Shown: one piece after another, positions 1 to 6,444 of the stretch
Position numbering within the stretch: the stretch's first letter is position 1
Layout of the letters: each line of letters starts with the position of its first letter
Assembly (NCBI GenBank): GCA_021204735.1
Contig: JAJPYV010000271.1
Coordinates: forward strand, 1-8,346
DNA length: 8,346 nucleotides
Direction of reading: 5' to 3'
Origin: Prevotella sp.
Lineage (GTDB): Bacteria > Bacteroidota > Bacteroidia > Bacteroidales > Bacteroidaceae
Translations under genes and position numbers: made by a program
The notes under the pieces: model-generated
What the model was told of the DNA's origin: nothing
Seen by the model: only the letters and a program-made list of their open reading frames with translations
The model's database searches: none

Positions 1-210
1 TTTATAAAAAGAGCCGTAAAATATCCATATTTTTCATATCTCAAATGGATTCTCAATTGTTTTAATAGAGCCACACTACCTTGCCACAAAATAAAATATG
101 CCTATGTTTCTTTTCAGTTATTTTAGTATCAAGGTAATAAAAGCCCTTTCTGCAATTTTTACCCCGTTTTTGATTATTAGAGAGTGATTTCTTTTCTTTC
201 CATATTTTTG

Positions 211-241
211 CAAAGGTATGCAAAAATATTCATATTCTCAA
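211..241 (-). promoter_or_regulatory. Leftward Bacteroidetes-type promoter
   Basis: On the minus strand TACCTTTG (218-211) matches the Bacteroidetes -7 box TAnnTTTG and is followed by CA, as in many promoters of this phylum. A TTG (241-239) lies exactly 20 bases upstream, the usual distance for the -33 element. The transcript would start near 205 and run left through at least 200 bases of gene-free sequence, so it either has a long leader or makes a small RNA. The match is good, but the sequence is AT-rich and chance matches are common. Confidence 0.5.
217..234. promoter_or_regulatory. Arginine-box-like operator (possible ArgR site)
   Basis: The 18 bases TATGCAAAAATATTCATA fit the general ARG-box pattern wnTGAATwwwwATTCAnw with two mismatches, both in the left half-site (TGCAA for TGAAT). 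The site fills most of the spacer of the leftward promoter and touches its -7 box, the position expected for a repressor. ArgR sites usually come in pairs, and I see no second clear box beside it. The leftward gene is outside the window, so a link to arginine metabolism is inference only. Confidence 0.25.
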
Positions 242-338
242 TAAAACGATATATCTTATATAATTATTTAACAAATAACTAATCATAATAATCCCAACAG
301 TTTTACAGACCTTTATCTTCAATCCCAGTTTTTTTTTG

Positions 339-346
339 TAAGTTTG
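339..346 (+). promoter_or_regulatory. Promoter -7 box of the envelope operon
   Basis: TAAGTTTG followed by CAGC is a perfect TAnnTTTG match. Transcription would begin near 353, giving a leader of about 19 bases before the ATG at 372. No clear -33 TTTG is present at the expected distance; the sequence there is TTTA (312-315) and a T-run (329-337). It is the closest box to the first gene and presumably drives the genes from 372 to 4846. Confidence 0.5.
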
Positions 347-371
347 CAGCGGCAAATGTTTACAAGATTAA

Positions 372-2237
372 ATGAAGGCAAACAGATTTTTTAGGTGGCT
401 GTACAAGCCTATTGAAATGAATGCGGCATTCATGGTGTTCATGTATGCCTTAGGACTTGTATGCACTTACGCTACGGTACCTAAAAATCCGCACTACCAT
501 GCTTACGCTCTCGCTCCTTACGAACTGTTTTTCGACTTGTACATCCTTTGTATTATTCTGTACCTTATTCCAAGAAAAATTAGAATATGGGTAAGACGGG
601 TGTTGTATATCATCGCTTACATCACGGCTTTGGCTGACTTGTATTGCTTCGTGAAGTTGGGCACGACAATGAACCCAACCATTCTGCTGCTGGTTTTCGA
701 GACAAACACAAGGGAGGTGACAGAGTTTTTCACGTCGTACCTTTCGGCAGAGGTGATTTTCAGTCGCATGGGCTGGGTACTGCTGATTTTGCTTATTCAT
801 GCTGCCTGGGCATTACTGTGGCGCAAGCGGTGGAGCAAAAAACTGATGCCGTCTGACGAGGTGCTCAGTGTGGTGAACGACTTTAATTATGAGAAAGCAA
901 AACCATGGTTGGGTGGCGTGTTTGCTGCGCTGTTCATCTGCTGTGCGGTAATTTGCTGGGGTAACAAGGTGGCTCTCGTACGGCTCAGCTCTTACGACAA
1001 TATCGGGGATGTGGAGCATGAACTGACGAGGAAGGATAAGGCTAACCTATATCAACCAATCTACCGCCTTAGTTTCAGTATTTATGCTAACAGTCTTGCG
1101 GCAAAACAGGTTAGAAAACTTGTCAGAAATATCAACAAGGTAGTGGTGGACAGTTGCTCGTTCCGCAGTCAGAATATTGTCCTCATTATCGGGGAGAGTT
1201 ACAATCGTCATCATGCGGGCATGTATGGCTATGACAAGAATACTACACCTCGCCAGCAGGAACGCTTTCTCAAAGGTGAACTGATGCCTTTCAGTGATGT
1301 AATTGCGCCCTGGAACCTCACGAGTTTTGTGTTTAAAATGATGTTCTCCACTTTTGCCGTGGGGGACAAAGGGGAATGGTGCGACTATCCACTGTTCCCG
1401 GAACTGTTCCGCAAGGCTGGATATCATGTTACGTTCCTCACCAACCAGTTCCTGCCGAAGGCAAAGGATGCGGTGTATGATTTCAGTGGAGGCTTCTTCC
1501 TAAACAACCAGAAGCTGAGTGATGCGATGTTCGACTCGCGCAATACCTCGCTGCACCGCTATGACCAGAGTTTGTTGGACGACTATGATAATCTGAAATA
1601 TCAGCAGGGCGACAATAATCTGATTATTTTCCACTTGTTGGGGCAGCATGTCGACTACCGCACACGCTTCCCGAAAAACAGGCAGCATTTTTTGCCTGAA
1701 GATTACAACCGCCCTGAACTGAGCGACAGAGAACTCAGGGTGCTTTCTAATTATGATAATGCTATCCTCTATAACGACTCTGTTGTGGATGCGATAATCA
1801 ACCGTTTTGTGGATGAGGATGCTATCGTGATTTATGTGCCTGACCATGGGGAGGAGTGTTACGGTGGGGATGTGCATTTCTATGGAAGAATGCACACGGC
1901 TGATGTTACTGCACGACTGGCTCGCGAGGAGTTTGATATCCCGTTCTGGATTTGGTGCTCGCATGAGTATATGGTGCGCCATCCTGACGTGCTCAACGAT
2001 ATCGTTATGGTCAAAGAAAGACGGTATATGACTGACGCCCTGCCGCATCTGCTGCTCTATCTTGCTGGTATCAGTTCGCCTTACTACCGCAGTGACTTGA
2101 ATATCCTCAGTGATGACTACAACGAGAAACGTCCAAGGATTATCAAGAATACTGCCGATTATGATGTTCTCATGGAGAATGCGGCGGAAAGGGAACAGAG
2201 TAAGGAACATGATATGGAGAAAGAATTGGAAAACTAA
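372..2237 (+). CDS. Phosphoethanolamine transferase (EptA/CptA-like sulfatase fold)
   Basis: This is an inner-membrane enzyme expected to move phosphoethanolamine from phosphatidylethanolamine to lipid A or another surface glycan on the periplasmic side. The N-terminal third holds about five membrane segments (roughly 18-34, 51-67, 77-95, 130-149, 181-198). The catalytic domain follows from about 265. It has the family signature around IIGESYNRHHAGMYGY with metal ligand Glu275, a likely nucleophile Thr317 (WNLTSF), the metal pair Asp491-His492 (VPDHGEE), and His502/His508 nearby. Its 621 residues are slightly longer than Escherichia coli EptA (547); part of the excess is a charged C-terminal tail (about 585-621). 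The ATG at 372 sits about 19 bases after a good promoter box. It heads a four-gene operon and ends 21 bases before the acyltransferase. Bacteroidales lipid A is known to carry phosphoethanolamine, so lipid A is the first candidate acceptor, but the sequence does not show the acceptor. Confidence 0.9.
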   Translation: MKANRFFRWLYKPIEMNAAFMVFMYALGLVCTYATVPKNPHYHAYALAPYELFFDLYILCIILYLIPRKIRIWVRRVLYIIAYITALADLYCFVKLGTTMNPTILLLVFETNTREVTEFFTSYLSAEVIFSRMGWVLLILLIHAAWALLWRKRWSKKLMPSDEVLSVVNDFNYEKAKPWLGGVFAALFICCAVICWGNKVALVRLSSYDNIGDVEHELTRKDKANLYQPIYRLSFSIYANSLAAKQVRKLVRNINKVVVDSCSFRSQNIVLIIGESYNRHHAGMYGYDKNTTPRQQERFLKGELMPFSDVIAPWNLTSFVFKMMFSTFAVGDKGEWCDYPLFPELFRKAGYHVTFLTNQFLPKAKDAVYDFSGGFFLNNQKLSDAMFDSRNTSLHRYDQSLLDDYDNLKYQQGDNNLIIFHLLGQHVDYRTRFPKNRQHFLPEDYNRPELSDRELRVLSNYDNAILYNDSVVDAIINRFVDEDAIVIYVPDHGEECYGGDVHFYGRMHTADVTARLAREEFDIPFWIWCSHEYMVRHPDVLNDIVMVKERRYMTDALPHLLLYLAGISSPYYRSDLNILSDDYNEKRPRIIKNTADYDVLMENAAEREQSKEHDMEKELEN

Positions 2238-2258
2238 GTCTATTGTAAACTATTTAAT

Positions 2259-3335
2259 ATGCACGACAAACTGCTTAGCATCTCTGAATCGAAGGCTTTA
2301 AGAGGCATCGCAATCTTCGGAATTGTGCTGCACAATTATTGTCATTTCCTTCGCTTTGCGGTTAAGGAGAACGAATATACGTTCACAGCGGGGAAACCGC
2401 AGATGTTCCTACATAAACTGTTGGCTCTCGACTCAAATCTTTTCGTGCATTTCTTCTCGTTTTTCGGGCATTACGGTGTGCCTGTTTTCCTCTTCATAAG
2501 TGGTTTCGGATTAGTGCGCAAATATGAACAAAATTTATCGGTGGTAAATCAGGGTGCTTCCATACAGAATGGGGTTAGTATCGTGCATTTTATCAAATCT
2601 CACTACCTAAAACTGCTCCGCCTGATGTTCCTGGGCTACATCGGCTTTGCTATTGTGTGTTATCTGCATCCACATGGCTATCATGGGTACACGCCTGGAA
2701 GGGTCATCGCACAACTGCTAATGTACATTAACTTTCTGCCGAACCCTGACCGTATCATTAAGCCTGGTCCTTACTGGTTTTTCAGTCTAATGCTGCAACT
2801 GTACATAATTTACCGCTTGCTGCTTTATCGTAGACGGTCGCTGTATGTGATTATTTTGATTGTGGTTTGTTGGCTCGTTGAGGCTGTAAATTATCCTGCT
2901 GCTGATGTCGGTGGTGTTATATTGAATCGCCTACGATACAATTTCATCGGTGGAATGCTGCCTTTCGGCTTGGGTATTCTCTATGCCCGGCATGGTATTG
3001 AATTGCATCGCCATGATTATATCTCGGTACTCGTAATCTCTGCTATCGTGGTCTTTGCGGGCAGTTTTGCGTTCTGGTCGTGGTTGTGGGTGCCTGCGTT
3101 TGTAGTTACAGGGGCGGTGGCTACAGTAAGACTGATTCCTGACCGTTTTTTGAAACCTTGCGTGTGGGCAGGCGCAATCTCGTCGGCTCTCTTTGTGGTG
3201 CACCCGATAACTCGTGAAATAATAATCTCCATGTCTTATCGTGGGTATGTCTACTCTGGTATCATTGTCTACCTGCTTGTGTCTGTTGCAATGGCTTACC
3301 TGCTGATTTTTCTTCTGAAATTCATAAAGGTTTGA
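2259..3335 (+). CDS. Acyltransferase-3 family membrane O-acyltransferase
   Basis: This is a polytopic protein of the acyltransferase-3 (OafA/NodX/OatA N-terminal) family, which adds acetyl or other short acyl groups to sugars of surface glycans. The N-terminus carries the family signature: Arg15-Gly16 followed by His25 in LRGIAIFGIVLHNY, the R-x9-H arrangement thought to be catalytic. Other family features are FLFISGFGL (77-85), the conserved membrane stretch after Pro171-Tyr172-Trp173, and LFVVHP with His315 near the C-terminus. About ten hydrophobic segments fill its 358 residues, a normal length for a form without an added SGNH domain. It lies 21 bases after the phosphoethanolamine transferase and 4 bases before the UbiA gene, so it is almost certainly cotranscribed with both. 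The sugar acceptor and acyl group cannot be read from the sequence. Confidence 0.88.
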   Translation: MHDKLLSISESKALRGIAIFGIVLHNYCHFLRFAVKENEYTFTAGKPQMFLHKLLALDSNLFVHFFSFFGHYGVPVFLFISGFGLVRKYEQNLSVVNQGASIQNGVSIVHFIKSHYLKLLRLMFLGYIGFAIVCYLHPHGYHGYTPGRVIAQLLMYINFLPNPDRIIKPGPYWFFSLMLQLYIIYRLLLYRRRSLYVIILIVVCWLVEAVNYPAADVGGVILNRLRYNFIGGMLPFGLGILYARHGIELHRHDYISVLVISAIVVFAGSFAFWSWLWVPAFVVTGAVATVRLIPDRFLKPCVWAGAISSALFVVHPITREIIISMSYRGYVYSGIIVYLLVSVAMAYLLIFLLKFIKV

Positions 3336-3339
3336 CGGT

Positions 3340-4263
3340 ATGATTAACTCTGATATTTTGAAACTTATTCGGCCTTATCAGTGGGTGAAGAATTTCTTCG
3401 TGTTCATCCCAATGTTTTTCGGCGGAAGTTTGTTCAACGGCTCTGCCCTACTCGCCTGCACGGTTGCTTTCGTGGCGTTCTGCCTCATGGCTTCTTCGGT
3501 CTATTGTTTCAATGATATCATGGATTTGGAGGATGATAGGCGGCATCCTGTAAAAAACAGGCGACCGTTGGCGTCTGGATCTATTAGCGTGCGCTGTGCA
3601 TGGCTGTGCATGGCGGTTTTGTTCGTCCTTTCCCTCGCCTCTCTGTTGTTGTTCGGTAATATGATGCACTCGTTGCAGGTAGGGTGCGTGTTGGTGGGGT
3701 ATTTTGTAATGAATATGCTCTACTGCGCGAAGTTAAAACAGTTTGCTATCGTGGATGTGTGCATCGTGGCTTTCGGCTTCGTTCTCAGAATCGCTGCGGG
3801 AGGATATGCTTCTGATGTAGTTCCAAGTAAATGGCTCGTATTGATGACATTCTTGCTCACGCTTTTCCTTTCGTTCGCAAAGCGCCGTGATGATGTTTTG
3901 CGGATGAACGAGACGGGGGAGGCACCACGCAAAAATACTATTCATTATAATTTGACGTTTATAAACCAGGCGATTACTATCTCGGGGTCGGTAACGTTGG
4001 TGTGCTACATAATGTACACTGTGTCGCCTGAGGTGGTGGCTCGCTTTCACTCTGACTATCTGTATCTCACTTCCGTGTTTGTGTTGCTTGCTCTATTGAG
4101 GTATATACAACTTACGGTGGTTGACAAAAGGAGCGGAGACCCTACGAAAATCATGCTGCATGACAGATTCTTGCAGGTGATAATTTTGCTCTGGGCTCTA
4201 ACGTTCCTCGTTATTATTTATTTCGAAAAATATTTGTCTGCTTATGGATTTTCCTTTAGATAA
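3340..4263 (+). CDS. UbiA-family decaprenyl-phosphate phosphoribosyltransferase-like protein
   Basis: This is a membrane prenyltransferase of the UbiA superfamily, in the branch containing mycobacterial DPPR synthase (Rv3806c). That enzyme joins polyprenyl phosphate to the 5-phosphoribosyl group of PRPP. The N-terminal RPYQWVKNFFVFIPMFFGG (11-29) is typical of this branch. The first Asp-rich motif is NDIMDLEDDRRHP (58-70; Asp59, Asp62, Asp66), followed by Lys72, Arg75 and Pro76. The second motif region is KRRDDVL (181-187; Asp184, Asp185). The late DPTKIMLHDRFLQV (267-280) matches the branch-specific D-P...D-R-x-L-Q pattern rather than quinone or heme prenyltransferases. About nine membrane segments are visible, and 307 residues is normal. 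The gene begins 4 bases after the acyltransferase and overlaps the next gene by 20 bases, a phosphatase that could remove the 5-phosphate of the product. No DprE1/DprE2-like epimerase is in the window, so the likely end product is polyprenyl-phospho-ribose rather than arabinose. Confidence 0.85.
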   Translation: MINSDILKLIRPYQWVKNFFVFIPMFFGGSLFNGSALLACTVAFVAFCLMASSVYCFNDIMDLEDDRRHPVKNRRPLASGSISVRCAWLCMAVLFVLSLASLLLFGNMMHSLQVGCVLVGYFVMNMLYCAKLKQFAIVDVCIVAFGFVLRIAAGGYASDVVPSKWLVLMTFLLTLFLSFAKRRDDVLRMNETGEAPRKNTIHYNLTFINQAITISGSVTLVCYIMYTVSPEVVARFHSDYLYLTSVFVLLALLRYIQLTVVDKRSGDPTKIMLHDRFLQVIILLWALTFLVIIYFEKYLSAYGFSFR

Positions 4264-4846
4264 GATTCATGCGTTTGATTTCGACGGAACGCTCACTGAA
4301 CGTGACACGCTGCTCGAATTTATTCGCTTCAACCGTGGCAATAAGGGTCTATTGCTTTGCTTGCTGCGCTTTCTGCCTTTCCTTGTGGGTATGAAATTGG
4401 GAATATGCCGCAACTGGAAAGTAAAACAGATGGTTTTTTCTTACTGTTTCAAGGGTATGTCGCTCGCAGATTTCGATGAACGCTGCCGACAGTTTGCTGA
4501 CGGGAGTTGGGGCATTCTGCGACCGAAAGGTATCGCAAAAATCAAGGAGGTGCTCGCTAAAGGTGAGAGGGCGGTAGTTATCAGTGCGAGTATTGATAAT
4601 TGGGTAAAACCTTTCTTCCGCGACATCGAGGGGGTGATGGTTGTAGGTACTACTGTTGAGACAAAAGATGGTTTGCTCACGGGACGATTCCTGACAAAAA
4701 ACTGCTTTGGAGCGGAGAAGGTCAACAGACTATTGGAACTGTTTCCCAAACGTACTGACTACTGGCTCACGGCGTATGGGGACAGTCGGGGTGACTTTAA
4801 TTTACTCGACTTCGCCAACGAGGGCTACTACCGCCCGTTCGAATGA
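4244..4846 (+). CDS. HAD-IB family phosphatase, probably acting on the UbiA product
   Basis: This is a haloacid-dehalogenase phosphatase of subfamily IB (SerB-like cap). All four motifs are visible: DFDGT (12-16) with nucleophile Asp12 and acid/base Asp14, VVISAS (111-116) with Ser114 or Ser116, Lys159 in FGAEKV, and YGDSRGDFNLL (178-188) with Asp180 and Asp184. A hydrophobic stretch at about 35-52 lies in the cap and could contact membrane or a lipid substrate. The 200-residue length is normal. The ATG at 4244 lies within the last codons of the UbiA gene, and the next Met is residue 50, beyond motif I, so the overlapping start is needed. The overlap suggests translational coupling and a shared pathway. 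UbiA-like phosphoribosyltransferases need a partner phosphatase, and mycobacteria use Rv3807c of the PAP2 type. I infer that this enzyme fills that role; a soluble phosphoserine-phosphatase-like activity is the alternative. Confidence 0.87.
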   Translation: MDFPLDKIHAFDFDGTLTERDTLLEFIRFNRGNKGLLLCLLRFLPFLVGMKLGICRNWKVKQMVFSYCFKGMSLADFDERCRQFADGSWGILRPKGIAKIKEVLAKGERAVVISASIDNWVKPFFRDIEGVMVVGTTVETKDGLLTGRFLTKNCFGAEKVNRLLELFPKRTDYWLTAYGDSRGDFNLLDFANEGYYRPFE

Positions 4847-4950
4847 ATGCTCCTTGCAGTAGCAAATTAAAAATTAAAAATTTGATTTTGTTAGGCTCCT
4901 TGCTTGAAAAATGGTGACTGCACAAATTGAAATTTGACATTACTACTTAC
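4847..4950. other. AT-rich intergenic spacer with small repeats
   Basis: No gene is visible. The spacer holds a direct repeat GCTCCTTGC at 4849-4857 and 4895-4903, and two inverted repeats with the same arms: CAAATT/AATTTG at 4863-4884 (10-base loop) and CAAATT-GA-AATTTG at 4923-4936. Neither has the GC-rich stem and T-run of a strong intrinsic terminator, although the first is followed by ATTTTGTT and might weakly stop transcription of the upstream operon. The base composition is clearly more AT-rich than the flanking genes. Confidence 0.4.
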
Positions 4951-4951
4951 A

Positions 4952-4982
4952 TTGGCGTTTAGGTGGAAATATATTAAATTTG
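4952..4982 (+). promoter_or_regulatory. Promoter for the GT-C-like membrane protein
   Basis: TAAATTTG (4975-4982) matches the Bacteroidetes -7 box exactly, and a TTG (4952-4954) lies 20 bases upstream, the usual spacing to the -33 element. Transcription would start near 4989, only about 6 bases before the proposed TTG start codon, so the mRNA would be almost leaderless. This implies that the gene can be expressed separately from the four-gene operon to its left. Confidence 0.5.
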
Positions 4983-4994
4983 AAGTCTTAAATT

Positions 4995-6434
4995 TTGAGG
5001 ATATTAAAATTTTTTAGAATACGAAAGGAGGAAAGAGCCGCCGCGCTCGTGGCTCTCTTGGTCTTATTGTCCTTTCACGCTTTGATGATTTATCATTTAT
5101 ATGACAAGTTCATTCATGTTGGTGTGAAGAGTTGGAATACTATCATTTCTAATTTCGTATTTTCTGGCTTTGACCCTATCACGTATTACGTGGTTACGGA
5201 GTGGGTGGCAAAATATAATGTCTACCGCCATCCTCTGTTGGCGTTCCTCGTCTGGCCTTTGTCGAAAATCAATGGATTACTGATGGACGTCACGGGGCTC
5301 AATTTCATGCAGTTCGTAGTGGCTATTCCATTAATCTTTTGCTCTTTCTACTCGTTCATTTTCTTATACCGCATCTTCAGGGAGATCGTTAAAATCAGAC
5401 GGACTGACTCCATTATCCTTGCGACAATGCTGTTCTCCTTCGCTTACATTATGTTGGCGGCTATCGTGCCCGATCATTTCTGCTTTTCGATGTTCCTCCT
5501 TATCTTCTCTCTTTACATCTGCGGTTCGTTAATTGAACGGAAACAGGAATTGGGGATTTGGAAAACTGTCTTATTAGCGATTATTACGGCTGGTGTGACA
5601 CTTACCAATGGGGTGAAAATCTATGCGTATGCACTGTTCACTAACGGCAAACGGTTCTTCCGTATAAGGTATTTGGTGTTTGCTATTATCATTCCTTCGG
5701 CTCTGCTTTGGGAATTTGCTCGCTGGGAATATCATACTTTTGTATGGCCATCAGAAATGCACCGCAAAGTGGTGAAGGCGAGAAACGACTCGATTAGACG
5801 GGAAAAAGCGTTCGTGGCTTTCGCTGATACAGTGGGGATTACTGATTCTGTGGAACTGTATCGTGCGTTTGATGCGGAAATGCGGAAACGGGCGCATGCG
5901 AAATATGTACGTGACCATAAGAAGGCGTGGAATGCGCATGCAGGAAAACCGATGGCTAAAGGAGAGTTCTTGAGGTGGACGGATATTTCCACTTCCCGCT
6001 CAGAATCAGTTGTCGAGAATTTATTCGGGGAATCAATTCAGTTTCACGATCAGCATTTCTTAGAAGATACTCTGCGGAGCCGTCCTGTGATTATTCCGTA
6101 TTCTTGGGCGATTAATTATGTGGTTGAGGCTGTCGTTGTTCTCTTGTTCATCATTGGTATCTGGTGTGGCAGACGGTCCCGCTTTCTTTGGGCTGCACTG
6201 AGCGGTTTTGCTTTTGATATGTGCCTGCACCTCGGTCTTGGTTTCGGACTGAATGAGGTGTATATCATGGGGGCGCACTGGTTGTTCGTGATGCCTATAT
6301 CCACAGCTTTCCTCGTTAAGGCGGTGGAAAGAAAAATAGCCTTATCCATCTCTCTACGAGTAATTTTACTGCTGCTTACCTTATGGCTCTGGGGGTATAA
6401 TTCATGGCTGCTTGTGAGCTATCTGTTGGGATAA
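4995..6434 (+). CDS. Polytopic membrane protein, GT-C glycosyltransferase-like (probable DUF6080 family)
   Basis: This is a 479-residue inner-membrane protein with about ten hydrophobic segments (roughly 16-34, 104-126, 138-157, 161-178, 188-208, 225-240, 372-389, 397-415, 426-442, 450-475) and a large hydrophilic loop at about 244-368. The first loop after helix 1 carries Asp60 in SGFDPITYY and Arg78-His79-Pro80 in NVYRHPLLAFLVWPL. This layout resembles GT-C glycosyltransferases, whose catalytic acid sits in the first periplasmic loop and which use polyprenyl-phosphate sugars. IVPDHFCFS (157-165) also looks like a GT-C motif. I believe Bacteroidales homologues are catalogued as DUF6080, but I could not search. 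The start is a TTG at 4995: a stop codon (4989-4991) blocks extension, and the first ATG (5085) would remove the conserved-looking RILKFFRIRKEER and half of helix 1. The preceding UbiA and phosphatase genes would supply a lipid-linked pentose, making this a candidate pentosyltransferase. Function is inferred, not shown. Confidence 0.75.
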   Translation: MRILKFFRIRKEERAAALVALLVLLSFHALMIYHLYDKFIHVGVKSWNTIISNFVFSGFDPITYYVVTEWVAKYNVYRHPLLAFLVWPLSKINGLLMDVTGLNFMQFVVAIPLIFCSFYSFIFLYRIFREIVKIRRTDSIILATMLFSFAYIMLAAIVPDHFCFSMFLLIFSLYICGSLIERKQELGIWKTVLLAIITAGVTLTNGVKIYAYALFTNGKRFFRIRYLVFAIIIPSALLWEFARWEYHTFVWPSEMHRKVVKARNDSIRREKAFVAFADTVGITDSVELYRAFDAEMRKRAHAKYVRDHKKAWNAHAGKPMAKGEFLRWTDISTSRSESVVENLFGESIQFHDQHFLEDTLRSRPVIIPYSWAINYVVEAVVVLLFIIGIWCGRRSRFLWAALSGFAFDMCLHLGLGFGLNEVYIMGAHWLFVMPISTAFLVKAVERKIALSISLRVILLLLTLWLWGYNSWLLVSYLLG

Positions 6435-6444
6435 TTATCACAAC
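6425..6444. repeat. 20-base near-perfect palindrome spanning both stop codons
   Basis: GTTGGGATAATTATCACAAC reads the same on both strands except at one symmetric pair (6429/6440). It covers the TAA of the rightward membrane-protein gene (6432-6434) and the complement of the leftward thioesterase stop (6438-6440). It could fold as a short hairpin with an AATT loop, but the stem is AT-rich and no T-run follows on either side. It is not a canonical bidirectional terminator. It may be a weak terminator, a protein site, or partly a by-product of two abutting gene ends. Confidence 0.55.

Larger units (their letters stand above)
1..371. other. Gene-free AT-rich upstream region
   Basis: No convincing coding sequence lies on either strand. 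The open stretches here are short, lack a good start and resemble no family I know. The region holds promoter-type signals instead: a leftward Bacteroidetes promoter with an arginine-box-like site (211-241), a rightward TATTTTTG box directly abutting it (203-210), and the rightward box for the first operon (339-346). A 7-base perfect inverted repeat, TACCTTG at 77-83 and CAAGGTA at 130-136, lies inside what would be the leader of the leftward transcript. It is therefore probably a divergent intergenic region between the first operon and a leftward gene whose start lies outside the window. Confidence 0.6.

Noticed and set aside
23..50. ATCCAT/ATGGAT inverted repeat as a terminator
   Set aside because: Only 6 base pairs, AT-rich, with a 16-base loop and no T-run.
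1..203. Short minus-strand frames (for example an 8-codon ATG frame from 203 and an 11-codon frame near 2-37)
   Set aside because: Too short, no family resemblance and no run of arginine codons that would suggest an arginine attenuator peptide.
356..394. 12-codon upstream frame overlapping the first gene's start out of frame
   Set aside because: It would lie only a few bases from the predicted transcript start with no ribosome site; this is probably chance.
1500..2210. Long antisense frame (236 codons) within the phosphoethanolamine transferase gene
   Set aside because: The plus-strand frame carries the full set of catalytic motifs; the antisense product resembles nothing and has no promoter or neighbours.
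5024..5051. AAAGGAGG followed by a GTG as a possible Shine-Dalgarno and start for the GT-C-like gene
   Set aside because: The spacing of 17 bases is too long, Bacteroidota rarely use such sites, and the start would cut off the basic N-terminus before helix 1.
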